DNA of 64,000 nt, from contig NC_072894.1 in NCBI RefSeq assembly GCF_027943255.1, positions 129,571,601-129,635,600 of the forward strand. The letters run 5' to 3'. A model generated the notes under the pieces. The model had not been told where the DNA came from, searched no databases, and saw only the letters and a list, made by a program, of their open reading frames with translations. A program made the position numbers and the translations under genes. This document shows positions 1-9,100 of this stretch, one piece after another (position 1 is the first letter of the stretch; every line of letters starts with the position of its first letter). The DNA comes from Anastrepha obliqua. Its lineage: Eukaryota; Arthropoda; Insecta; Diptera; Tephritidae.

Positions 1-515
1 TCCGTATAGTTTGAATACCTATTGGTAGATAGGGTCTCGAGATATAGGTCAAAACGTTGACCCGGGTAACCTTCGGATGTGTATGTACAATATGGGTATC
101 AAATGGAAGCTGTTGGTGAATGCTTTAGTTCAGAGTATTTCCATCCGCTCCGTGACTAGGGTCTCGAGATAGAGACCAAAACGTGGACCCTAGAATGTGT
201 TTGTACAATATGGATATCAAATGAAAGCTGTTGATAAGTGCTTTAATAGGGGGTAATTTTCATACCTATTGATGACTAGGGTCTGGAAATATATGCCAAA
301 ACGTGGACCCGCCGGGTCTTTGCACCGAATTAAACCAAACTTACACACATTGTTAAGGAGGTATTGAAGATGGTTTCCGTATTGTTTGGGTACATATTGG
401 TAGATATGGTCTCGAGATATAGGTCAAAACGTGGACCCGGGTAACCTTTGGTTGTGTATGTACAATATGGGTATCAAATGAAAGCTGTTGATAAGTGCTT
501 TAATACGGGGTAATT
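1..515. repeat. Higher-order tandem repeat, ~118-bp subunit in a ~375-bp unit
   Basis: The motif GTACAATATGG starts at 85, 203 and 460, so the basic unit is about 118 bp; each unit also carries a GGTCTCGAGATATAGG block and an AAAACGTGGACCC block. The sequence beginning TCCGTAT at position 1 recurs at 376, giving a 375-bp higher-order period. The unit near 320-375 is interrupted by unrelated sequence. No coding potential is evident. The array is cut by the window edge on the left and ends where the TGTTA microsatellite begins on the right. Confidence 0.8.
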
Positions 516-890
516 TGTTATGTTATGTTATGTTATGTTATGTTATGTTATGTTATGTTATGTTATGTTATGTTATGTTATGTTATGTTATGTTATGTTA
601 TGTTATGTTATGTTATGTTATGTTATGTTATGTTATGTTATGTTATGTTATGTTATGTTATGTTATGTTATGTTATGTTATGTTATGTTATGTTATGTTA
701 TGTTATTTTATGTTATGTTGTGTTGTGTTGTGTTGTGTTGTGTTGTGTTGTGTTGTGTTGTGTTATGTCATGTTATGTTATGTTATGTTATGTTATGTTA
801 TGTTATGTTATGTTATGTTATGTTATGTTATGTTATGTTATGTTATGTTATGTTATGTTATGTTATGTTATGTTATGTTATGTTATGTTA
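516..890. repeat. (TGTTA)75 microsatellite with a TGTTG block
   Basis: This is 375 bp of a pentanucleotide repeat. Positions 716-760 are nine TGTTG variants in a row, so a point variant arose once and was then amplified. A few single-base interruptions (TTTTA near 706, TGTCA near 766) lie next to that block. Because the unit is 5 bp, all three forward frames read an open (MLCYV)n peptide; this is a product of the repeat and not a gene. Confidence 0.97.
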
Positions 891-902
891 AAGTATATGT
901 TA

Positions 903-1060
903 TGTTAATGGTAACTCATTCTCTATATCCATACAAAATATGTATCAAACAAATAAAATTAAAATTTTCTTTTGAAAAATGCAACCATTCAATCAGTATT
1001 TTCTTATGACGTTATCACGTTAAACTATCGTCAGTAAACCGACTTTGCAGACAACCTCTT
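903..1060 (-). mobile_element. Terminal arm of a DNA transposon (same family as 13781-14500)
   Basis: About 150 bp here match 14341-14500 in the same orientation. Shared landmarks are ATCAAACAAATAAAATTAAA, TTCTTATGACGTT, TCACGTTAAACTATCGTCAG, and a final GACAACCTC followed by a T run. The element is truncated: only this arm is present, and at the T run it joins the partial MITE at 1077. The strand given is arbitrary. Confidence 0.7.
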
Positions 1061-1076
1061 TTTTTTTTTTGAATTT

Positions 1077-1282
1077 TTGGGTTCGCCATCGTCGATTTTA
1101 TATGTGGTCAAAATTTTGTCAAATTCTAGTTCCACAAAGTGGGTCAAAACGTCAGTCAAAAAATAATAAATATTTACAGACATAACGAGATTTGAGTGAG
1201 AGCTACTTTTGACAAAAAGTTTGAAATTCATTTTCTCAAAACATCAAAAAAATTATAGGCTATTTTAATACTAAGGGGACGA
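1077..1282 (-). mobile_element. Truncated copy of the CGTCCCCTTAG MITE
   Basis: This is the reverse complement of most of the complete MITE at 5095-5361. The terminal sequence (ACTAAGGGGACG, followed by a TA) is intact at 1271-1284. The other terminus is missing and is replaced by a poly-T and the arm of a different transposon. Identity in the shared part is high by eye, with single substitutions such as CTTTTGACA against CTTTCGACA, which suggests fairly recent activity of the family. Confidence 0.8.
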
Positions 1283-1570
1283 TATGTGATCCTTACATTT
1301 CAGATTTATGATATGTTTTGTAATTTTATGTAAAAACAATGGGGAAGATTTTACCACTTAAACTCCTCATTAGATGGATATGTTTTGCCTCTTTTACGAG
1401 GAAGGCCGAATATACTCGTAACAGAGGGATACAACGGGTTAAAATTTACCACAAAAATATTTGTCATAAAATTCTACTATTTACAAGCCCCAAAAGAAGG
1501 GTAACCTAGGAGACTGCAGCGACGGGAGAGGAACAACTCTCCTAAACAAAATTTACAAAATCATACAAGG

Positions 1571-1682
1571 ATGATAGATTTACAAGGTGAAAAAGACAAC
1601 TTTGAGGGAAACTTTAGCTGCCATGTCACGGATTACGGTTTGTTATTGGCCACACCTTCCCAATTCTTTTCACCATGAAAAT
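1571..1682 (+). repeat. Fragment of the 37-kb dispersed repeat family
   Basis: The blocks GATAGATTT, GGTGAAAAAGA, TTTGAGGGAAACTT, GCTGCCATGTCAC and a final TTTTCACCATG occur in the same order as in the longer copies near 36990-37365 and 43855-44160. The middle of the family (the GAGAGCCG block) is deleted here. Confidence 0.55.
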
Positions 1683-1754
1683 CATAGCTACCATAATGCA
1701 AAGAAAACTACAGCGAGTTGAGAACTCAATACGAGATGAATAGGTGGATTGTAG

Positions 1755-1779
1755 CCCCCCCCCCCCCCCCCCCCCCCCC
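1755..1779. repeat. Homopolymer C25
   Basis: There are 25 consecutive C bases, very unusual in such AT-rich DNA. The length may be imprecise because homopolymers of this size are error-prone in sequencing and assembly. Adjacent sequence shows no coding signal. Confidence 0.95.
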
Positions 1780-2035
1780 TCATTAAAGCTGCCTATACTA
1801 AGCAATCAATTGCATGGCGCTCGCCACTTGAAATGCTTTTCGTTGTCTGTCTTTAAACAGTATACCATACAATCAAGCGAGCGTAATATGGACAGGGCTC
1901 CACAACAAAGGAGGCCCCCAGAAATTGATTAGTCGCATAAAAGTAACGTAGTAATGTAGAGCCGAGGAAGGTTACCAATAATAGATTGAAAAGCCGTTTA
2001 ATACAACGAAGATCAAAATTCAATATGAACTACCG

Positions 2036-2345
2036 TTAGTTCCCTTTACCATTGCCACTACCACTTTTGTAGCCATTGCCGTTATACTTACCATTACCAA
2101 TCAAATGGTCATTACCCTTACCATAGTTATTTCTAACATTCCACACTACCATTATTACACCCTCGATAATTCCCACTACCCCTAGTATAAATATAGTACT
2201 ACCACTATCATTATCATTACTATTGCAGGTAGCGTCACCCCTATCAAAGTTATTACCGCTACAATTACAATTATGATTTGTCATTGCCATTACTCTTAGC
2301 ATTACCACCATAATTACAATTATGATTACAATTACAATTTGCCCT
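2036..2345. repeat. Cryptic simple sequence, degenerate TACCAT/TTACCA repeat
   Basis: About 300 bp are built from variants of ACCATT, ACCACT and GCCATT hexamers. The reverse strand gives an open Gly/Asn-rich stretch of 91 codons, which is expected from the hexamer periodicity and shows no domain. The 3' part becomes ACAATTATGATT-like. Confidence 0.7.
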
Positions 2346-2574
2346 TGAACTAATTATTAATTTGTAACTTTGCAAAACGCACGCACTGAAACATTTAGCT
2401 CAGTGAATGTATGTAAATATGTACGAGGGTCGTCTGAAAAGTACGTGCAAAGTCAGAAAGTCAGTTATGTGTATTTAGTAGCATCTCTGGGAAGAACATG
2501 CACCAAGTCTCAGTCAGAACTGTTTATTTCTTTGCGTTTTGCAATCATTTGAATTGGGAAACCGAGTGATATAT

Positions 2575-2870
2575 TTTTCCATCAGGACAATGCACCAGCT
2601 CGCACCTCGATAGTTGTGGTCGCAAAATTAATGCAGTTCCAACTCGTTTCACAGCCCCAGTATTCTCCAGACTTGGCTCCCTCGGATCGCTCGGACTAAC
2701 ATTTTTTCCACAATTTGAAGAAATGGATGGCGTGAATAAAAGATTTTTTTTTTAAAGATTCAAACGAGGAGGTGATTGCAAAAATGAATGACTATTTTTC
2801 ATACTGGGCAGATTCGAATATACGGGAGGGATCAGCAAACTAGAGAAGCGTTGGACGTATTGTATATATC
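2575..2870 (+). pseudogene. Mariner transposase C-terminal remnant
   Basis: Reading from 2575 gives FFHQDNAPARTS, then QYSPDLAPSD, then a stop. These are the second and third catalytic-Asp segments of a mariner transposase. The spacing between the two Asp residues is 32 rather than the 34 of the family, so about two codons are missing between them. Further stops and a frameshift in an A/T run follow before the reading is lost. The N-terminal DNA-binding half and the first catalytic Asp are absent. It is non-functional. Confidence 0.85.
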
Positions 2871-2891
2871 TAAAAGACGACTATGTTGAAA

Positions 2892-3022
2892 CAGTCCCAC
2901 GGCAGTCGGTTCTACGTTACCTGAACGGCCCGGATTTATATACGGCCAAGGACTGTCACTCCAGCAGCATTCCCCGTAGTTGTATGTGGAATGTTTGTGC
3001 TGCTTCAAACACAACAACTTAA
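2892..3022 (+). mobile_element. LINE-like 3' tail repeat, copy 1
   Basis: This belongs to a dispersed ~130-bp family with the landmarks GTCGGTTCTACGTTAC, CGGATTTATATC, GGACTGTCACTCCAGCAGCA and TGTTTATGCTGC, ending in a CAACAA-rich tail. It is inserted inside a mariner remnant. A 3' end of simple CAA repeats and 5' truncation in other copies fit a retroposed LINE or SINE tail. The parent element is not identified. Confidence 0.75.
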
Positions 3023-3088
3023 ACAACTGTCACTACCCCAAGCAATTAAGCAGTTTTTATTTGTGCACGTACTTTTCAAACGACCCCC

Positions 3089-4440
3089 TATATATGGATA
3101 TTCTTGAGATGCACATAAATGCCACCCAATCAATGCTTCTGCGAATTGTACTTCGTTAACCCAGTCGCCAATTACTTAGTCGCTGTCAATTATTTAATTT
3201 CATATTCGCCGCATTATTCAATCAACGGCAACGAAACGGCAATCGGCACGATCTTTTTAATTGACTTGTCACAGAGTCTTTGGCTAATTATAAGACATAT
3301 AAATAAAGTCATCACCAGTAACCACCATAAAATACATGCATACTTACATACTTACTCATACACATACATATGAATCTGTACCATATGGAACAGCTACGCA
3401 TATTTCGTTTGTGAGCGGGGGAGCCGATGTTTGTAAACCCAATATTGTATGCTTAAACAATACTAGGCGCCCAACCGCTCCTGCGAGCTTCGCATATCGG
3501 TACTACATACATATATATATATGTGCGTATATATGAGTCTGTACACATTTGACAAAACAACTTAAGTCGACTTAACACTTTCTGCCTGTTAAGCACAAAT
3601 TTAACTGTGTCTGAGGCAATATTGTGACTATTAATCATAGACTCATAGACCTAATACCATTTGAACGAAACTTAAATGAAAATATCATATTTTTCGGTAA
3701 AAGATCATCATTTAATGATCTAAAAGCTAACCTTCTACACAATCTAAGATAAGTTGTTCTGCCAAAAGTGCGCAGATATGCACAGAATGCGGCTATTAAT
3801 GTGAGGCATATCGCAAAAGTTACTTGTAAACCTTTAATTAATGTTAATCAATTTCATTTGAGTCTCGTCGCTTATACGCATACATACGAGTAGGTACTTA
3901 TGAATGTACATGTGTAGATGTATGTAGATAAGCGTTCTGTGTATTTCACCATACAATTCGTTTATGTATGATACACTTTCCCTCTGCTCACTTCATTAAA
4001 TCTTGGCCACATCGAATCGACACGTCGGCGTGTCAAGTAATGTGACATGGACATTTGGCATTTGCTATTTGGCGCAGTCGTACTCACAGACACATAGACA
4101 TACAGCTTGTGATATGATTCAGACAATGGCGGTGGAAGTGGTTGTATCTGTTGTGGTGCTGCTGACTATGGTGATATTGATGCCGGTGTCAACGACGATA
4201 GCATCCGAGTCCACAAGAACCTTGACCATGGCGTTCGCTTGCACAAGAATGGTCGATTGTTCACTGTTAGTTATTTGTGTTATTTTTGTATTAGTGATTT
4301 TGTTTTTATATTTCTTCTATAGAAATGTGACTTGCCCATCGCAATCTATTGCTCGGCGATCTGCTTGTGTGCATGTGTGAGGATGTATATTTGGTTTTGA
4401 GATTAGTATCCTTTGTATTGTGCCACAATTAACTCTTCAG
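3089..4440. other. Non-coding stretch, no recognised element
   Basis: AT-rich sequence with short CATA/TATG and TACATACATA runs (near 3340-3370, 3500-3530 and 3880-3925). No transposon ends, RNA gene or long reading frame are evident, apart from the weak coding-like stretch at 4113-4319. Confidence 0.5.
4113..4319 (+). CDS. Weak exon-like open frame, unrecognised
   Basis: An open frame of 69 codons between stops at 4110 and 4320 has no ATG at its start. For about 50 codons it reads like protein: DNGGGSGC near 4122, then HKNLDHGVRLHKNGRLFTV around 4212-4268. Most codons end in C or T, a bias common in real coding sequence. An AG at 4121-4122 could serve as a splice acceptor, but no good donor follows and the frame runs into AT-rich hydrophobic sequence. 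It matches no family I know. It could be a relic exon or chance; probability of a real exon is low. Confidence 0.15.
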
Positions 4441-4470
4441 CGTTCCCACGACAGTCGGTTCTACGTTACG
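4441..4470 (+). mobile_element. LINE-like 3' tail repeat, 5' fragment
   Basis: Only the first 30 bp of the tail family are present (CGTTCCCACGACAGTCGG, then TTCTACGTTACG). The rest of the family is absent. Confidence 0.55.
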
Positions 4471-4867
4471 AGGAGTTTTATCTAGTGTCCAAGCGTCAAA
4501 AATATTAATTATTAATAATTAAAAATAAAAATATTAACTTACAAGAATTTAATTATTTTATTGTTCTCCGAAATTGCTTTTTCGTTTTGAAATCCCTAAT
4601 AAGGCACAATTAAATGTTGCTGTTACAACTCCCCTTTTAAGTTATGAGTAAGTCTTCAACGGCCTGTGGACTCTCTCACAACAAAAAGTGATTCACAAAA
4701 CTGATTCCGAATTGAATTACTAAGAGGATTTTAATGAATAAACTCACACAATAGGAACAAAACGGAAAGGTGGTACACAAAAATATTTCGTCTTTGGTTA
4801 GCGAAAAATATTTTTAATGAGGCGCTTAGTGTTACAGTTATTATAATATTTTAATAATGTTTATTGA

Positions 4868-4995
4868 TAAATTTTTTTTTATTTATTTCTTCATTTATTT
4901 TTTTCTTTTTTTCTTTCTTTTTTTCTTTCTTTATCTCTTTCTTTCTTTCTTTCTTTATTTATTTATTTATGTGATTACCTTTTTTAATTTTTTTT
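4868..4995. repeat. Polypyrimidine (CTTT)n / (ATTT)n low-complexity tract
   Basis: A T-rich tract passes from TTTTTTCTTT variants into clean CTTT repeats (about 4940-4955) and then ATTT repeats. Confidence 0.9.
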
Positions 4996-5094
4996 TATTT
5001 GATTATTTATTTACTTTTATATTTATCTGAATATTTTATTATAATGGGCTTAAGAGTTAATTCCAAAAACATTAGGCTAAATTACTACACAATA

Positions 5095-5361
5095 ACGTCC
5101 CCTTAGTATTAAAATAGCCTATAAATTTTTTGATGTTTTGAGAAAATGAATTTCAAACTTTTTGTCGAAAGTAGCTCTCACTCAAATCTCGTTATGTCTG
5201 TAAATATTTATTATTTTTTGACTGACGTTTTGACCCACTTTGTGGAACTAGAATTTGACAAAATTTTGACCACATATAAAATCGACGATGGAGAATCCTA
5301 AAATTCAATAAAAAAATAATAGCCTATGAGCACATAGGCTATTGTTATACTAAGGGGACGA
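5095..5361 (+). mobile_element. Complete 267-bp MITE, CGTCCCCTTAG termini, TA duplication
   Basis: The left end ACGTCCCCTTAGTATTA and the reverse complement of the right end TCGTCCCCTTAGTATAA pair over about 27 bp and continue into AATAGCCTAT. The element is flanked by TA on both sides (5093-5094 and 5362-5363), the target duplication of Tc1/mariner elements. It has no reading frame of note, so it would need a transposase supplied in trans. Beside the right terminus lies an extra perfect 11-bp stem with a 4-base loop (5318-5343) made from the same AATAGCCTATG motif. A truncated inverted copy lies at 1077-1282. Confidence 0.88.
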
Positions 5362-5363
5362 TA

Positions 5364-6757
5364 AACCTTAATTACTTCAATCTATTAGAGTATTGATTTT
5401 GATTCCGATAAGCCTATAACTAAAAAATTCGAAAAAGAATTGAGCTCTGCCAAGCCCCTATTAATTAATATTTATTTCAATAATTTGAAAAAAGGCGAAA
5501 ATTTTTTCACACGCTGGAACAGGTGTCGCTGACTGTTATTTTTAATTTTTTTCTTTGTCTTTAAAACACGTAAAATTAACATATGTAGCTATGAATATAA
5601 GCACGCGCACATATGTATGTATGTACTACTTTTTGTCCGCTCGCACAACTTAAGCCGCCTGGTCATTAGTTTCCGCTGCTGCTGACCCACTTCACTCGGC
5701 CACCAACTCATTTCAAATGTGTGCGTAATTATTTCACGCTCAATTGTCGTTGTTGTTACACTTGCGATTTGTTTGAGCTATTGTTGTTGTTTATGTTGTT
5801 TAGCCCGTGCTGTTATTGACTTAATTACAAAATGAGCAATTATTTATTTACAATTAATTTAAAATTACGATAACAACCAGCGGCACACAGCAACACAACA
5901 AAGAAAAAGCAAAATCGAGTAATAACCAAACGAACATTAAAATATCAATATGCAATATATACATACATACAAACATACATACATACGCGCATCTGTACAT
6001 TTGAGGCTTCGGTAGTGAGTGTGTGTATGTGTATACATGAAACAATATAAGCTCAATAGCGAGTCACACATTGCGCGGCAGTCATTTTTGAAATCGATAC
6101 ACAAACCACCGCCGCGACGTGGGTGTTGCCACGTGTAATTCTTCGAATTTAAAGCAAAGGCTTTTTGCTAAAGTATTTGCATACAAATGTCAAATCAGTA
6201 ATTCAAATCGGCTTAAATGGGCTTGCTATAAATTTGGGCTATTAGTGCGCAGTTGGGCGTGTCAAATTTCATTTTTCAGATAGGAAATTTAGAATTTTTT
6301 TTCACTCAGTCCTCAGAAGGCAATGGCAAGGCAAGCTCCAAGTGCACATAAAATAAAAAAGTAGCTTAAACGTACCAGGTTGGTGGTAAAAATTAGAATC
6401 CCTTTTCGAGTTGGTGAAAGAACTCGGCTTCAAATAAGCAAACACGTCGCCTCGTAAGCCGTATTCTATGGACATGTAAAAGTGCTAATAAAAGCCCTAA
6501 ATCCTCCCTAACTTATTTTCTTAAAAAGTGATTGCTAAAAACATATTGGCTTCTGAGCCTTTACCATTTCTGGCTTAGGGTGTTGTTGATTGTGACCACA
6601 GAAATAAAGAGTACTGATAATGAAAAATAGTTCTAGATTACTCTGAAATAACATAAAGAGATATTCAAAATGTTCATTGATAAAAGTGCAACAAAATTAA
6701 AAAAAAAATATCAATCGTGAGTATGTTATCGCCTCAAGGGCGGGATTATACATATGA
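5364..6757. other. Non-coding stretch, no recognised element
   Basis: Contains short ACATACATACAAACATACATA-type runs (5958-5990) and moderately GC-rich patches at 5630-5780 and 6060-6130. No transposon ends or convincing exons were seen. Confidence 0.5.
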
Positions 6758-6759
6758 TA

Positions 6760-7142
6760 TAAAGAGTGGTTAAATTTCAAGAGCCGATGTTGAAGGTGAA
6801 CCATACCTAAACGTCACCGATACCGTTGGACTTCTTTCTTTGGGGTTATTTGAAAAAAAGGTATACGTCGATAAGCCAGCAACAATTCAAAAGCTAAAGG
6901 AAGAGATAATTTGGCACATTAACGGCATAGAACCTCAATTATGCCTCAGCGTCATCGAAAATTTTGACCATCGGATGGAGGTGTGCCACCAAGGCCGCAG
7001 CGGCCATTTGGCCGATATTTTGTTCTATGCGTAATTGAGCCATACCAGTATTATCATAATAAAGAGAAATGACCATAATTTCCTAAAAAAATTGTATTTT
7101 ATTCAAAATCAATACCGGCCCTTGAAACTTAACCACCCTTTA
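6760..7142 (+). mobile_element. Internally deleted rosa-like (DD41D-type) mariner
   Basis: The terminal inverted repeats are TAAAGAGTGGTTAAATTTCA on the left and TAAAGGGTGGTTAAGTTTCA (reverse complement) on the right; the similarity continues into AGAGCCGAT / AGGGCCGGT. TA lies at 6758-6759. The element is only about 383 bp, so roughly 70% of a full-length element is gone, leaving both termini and the 3' end of the transposase gene. A short deleted element with both ends could still be moved by a transposase acting in trans. A SINE tail abuts its right end. Confidence 0.85.
6805..7034 (+). pseudogene. DD41D-type mariner transposase C-terminal remnant
   Basis: From 6823 the frame reads PLDFFLWGYLKK, the third catalytic-Asp segment of rosa-like mariner transposases. 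It then shifts by one base in a run of seven A residues and continues as KVYVDKPATIQKLKEEI and finally GRSGHLADILFYA before TAA. That tail resembles the GGHLNEIIF-type C-terminus of the family. The D in PLD is kept, but the first two catalytic Asp residues and the DNA-binding domain are deleted. It is non-functional. Confidence 0.85.
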
Positions 7143-7146
7143 TATA

Positions 7147-7407
7147 TAATTGGCCCTTTTTGGGTGTTTGGCCGAGCTCCTTCTCCTATTTGTGTAGTGT
7201 AGGGACCTACAGTTTTGAGCCGACTCTGAACGGAAAGGTTTCTTATGAGGAGGTTTTTAATTGCAGAAATAAGTTCGGAGCTTTGCCAATGCCTGCCGAG
7301 GGGTGACCGCTATTAGAAAAAATGTTTCCTTCATTTTTGGTGTTTCACGGAGATTAAAACCTACGCCTTCCCAATAGTAGTCACGTAAAACTCACTGGGA
7401 ACCGAGT
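7147..7407 (-). mobile_element. tRNA-derived SINE, copy 1 (diverged)
   Basis: Reading the minus strand, the blocks are a degraded tRNA-like head (around 7350-7407), then GCGGTCACCCCTCGGCAGGC, a GAACGG/GAGTCGGCT-like block, GAGCTCGGCCAAACACCC, and a terminal AATTATATATA tail. It is the most diverged copy in this part of the window. Its 3' tail touches the right end of the mariner at 6760-7142, and it faces away from the better copy at 7498. Confidence 0.8.
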
Positions 7408-7497
7408 AGCGATATCGCAATATCCACAGTCTTTGGAATGCTTTCAATCGTGGGCGACTACCAGAATAACAAAAATCCACACAGGCAAAACGAAACT

Positions 7498-7812
7498 GCC
7501 GCCGTAGCCGAATGGGTTGGTGCGTGATCACCATTCGGAATTCACTGAGAGGTCGTTGGTTCGAATCTCGGTGAAAGCAAAATTAATAAAAACATTTTTC
7601 TAATAGCGGTCGCCCCTCGGCAGGCAATGGCAAACCTCCGAGTGTATTTCTGCCATGAAAAAGCTCCTCATAAAAATATCTGCCGTTCGGAGTCGGCTTG
7701 AAACTGTAGGCCCCTCCATTTGTGGAACAACACCAAGACGCACACCACAAATAGGAGGAGGAGCTCGGCCAAACACCTAACAGAAGTGTACGCGCCAATT
7801 ATTTATTTTTAT
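7498..7812 (+). mobile_element. tRNA-derived SINE, copy 2 (best preserved)
   Basis: The head GCCGCCGTAGCCGAATGGGT contains an A-box-like segment (GTAGCCGAATGGGTTGG), and TTGGTTCGAATCTC (about 7554-7567) matches a pol III B box. Spacing and composition resemble a class II (Ser/Leu-type) tRNA, though the exact source tRNA is not established. A non-tRNA body of about 210 bp follows (GCGGTCGCCCCTCGGCAGGC, CTGCCGTTCGGAGTCGGC, GAGCTCGGCCAAACACC), then an AT-rich tail. SINEs are transcribed by pol III from internal promoters and mobilised by LINE machinery. This copy supplies the consensus for the six others. Confidence 0.9.
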
Positions 7813-7814
7813 TT

Positions 7815-8685
7815 TTTTTTTAAACGAAACTTCATCAAATTTAATGTGTTTACAAATTACGCGCATTTTTTGTTATTTAATTTTGATAAGATTTCCTAAT
7901 GCCAACAATAAAAATATACACAGTCGCAATTTACTTGCCATGAACAAAGTTATTAGCCTGGTTCGCGCTTTTATTTACAATGTGTTCATTTGAACAAATA
8001 TGTAATAAAACAATACACATACACGCACGTTTAAAAATAGACACGAGTATTTGGCAAATAAAGAAAACATACACTCGCTATGAAATTAATAACTTAACTT
8101 AACAGATTACTTTATTAATTATTAGGTATTGATTAGGCTCTTAAGCTTAACCAATTAATCAGCTAACAACGTTGTGGGTAAGCATTTGCTTTTCGCCATC
8201 TGCTCAAGTCTTGCCTACTTGCTGACACAGCAGTATTTTAAACTACAAATTGCCCTAATGAATTTCTTATACTTGTTTGGGAAAGATTACGAATACAATG
8301 AGGGAATGCAAACACGTGTATTTGACAGTTTAATTGATATTCGTTGCCACTGAGGTGTAGCGAGCTGGCGCGTTTAGAAACAGTGGTTTCAGCAAAGTGC
8401 AGAGAAGGCGATACCACTACGTAAACAGTTTGTCGGATGATTGGTCGTTGGGCGGCTGATAAATAACAAAGGTATTTTAATTGCATTATTTGTATTGAAA
8501 CTATTTACACGAATTGCGCTATTTATTTTATTATTTAATTGGCAAAGCTTTGGCTAATGAAATAATTTTTGGACTAGCCATGTGCTTGAAGCAAAAAAAA
8601 AACAACAGCAATAGACAGATATTTTGTAAGTTGTATAGGAACTCATTGTCTTCGGGAATCCAAAGTACTTTTGACTGGGAGGATA
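7815..8685. other. Non-coding stretch, no recognised element
   Basis: AT-rich sequence with no transposon ends, RNA gene or convincing reading frame. Confidence 0.5.
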
Positions 8686-9100
8686 GCTGTAACCTTCCTT
8701 GACTCCATGAGGAACAAGCTTAAATGAGCTAAGAGACCGGAGATGGCAACAAATTAATGGACTGCGCCTGGCAAAGTCCTCCTTAATAAAGGAGGTTCAA
8801 GCAACGCATAACCCTGCCTAAGGACAAACGGACATTCAGATTACATAGTCATCTGTACAGGCTCCTGCCGTTTTTGCGGCCAGTTCGCGGCTACTCCAGC
8901 ACACCTTTTTCTTAAATATGACGCTATAGCGCGAAGAAGGTTAAGACATCTCGACCGGAGGAAATACCCAAAAGCTCAGCCTAATCCAGCTCCATCTCAA
9001 GTTTATTAAGGAAACTGGGTTTAGATGAGGTACTCTGATGAGTGGAGGGCGTAAAGGCCATGAAGTCGAAGTGCAAACCTCACTTTCATTTATGTATTGA
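8686..9100 (+). pseudogene. LINE ORF2 C-terminal remnant
   Basis: Around 8920-8955 the frame reads DAIARRRLRHLD, followed within 50 bases by KAQPNPAPSQV. Just before it, VFAASSRLLQHTFFL resembles a CRxCG...HLFL zinc-knuckle segment. This order (zinc-knuckle-like Cys/His segment, CPAIARRRLRHLG-like helix, final short tail) is typical of the end of ORF2 in RNase H-bearing insect LINEs. Several stops and frameshifts are present. The clade cannot be assigned from this piece alone. Confidence 0.6.

Larger units (their letters stand above)
2424..3088 (+). mobile_element. Degenerate mariner element with nested LINE tail
   Basis: The left terminus CGAGGGTCGTCTGAAAAG and the right terminus, whose reverse complement reads GGGGGTCGTTTGAAAAG, form inverted repeats with TA at 2422-2423 and 3089-3090. 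Both continue with TACGTGCA. The element is 665 bp against about 1.3 kb for a typical mariner, so roughly half has been lost, and another 130 bp of what remains is a foreign LINE tail (2892-3022). Mariners move by cut and paste into TA; this copy cannot encode a transposase. Confidence 0.85.

Noticed and set aside
488..1009. Long plus-strand frames of repeated MLCYV
   Set aside because: They follow mechanically from a 5-bp repeat read in three frames; nothing outside the repeat supports a gene.
2036..2311. 91-codon Gly/Asn-rich frame on the minus strand
   Set aside because: It is explained by hexamer-like cryptic repeats and has no start context or domain.
7554..7567. Possible true tRNA gene (B box GGTTCGAATCTC)
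   Set aside because: The acceptor stem does not close, the anticodon arm is not canonical and the sequence continues into a SINE body shared by seven copies.
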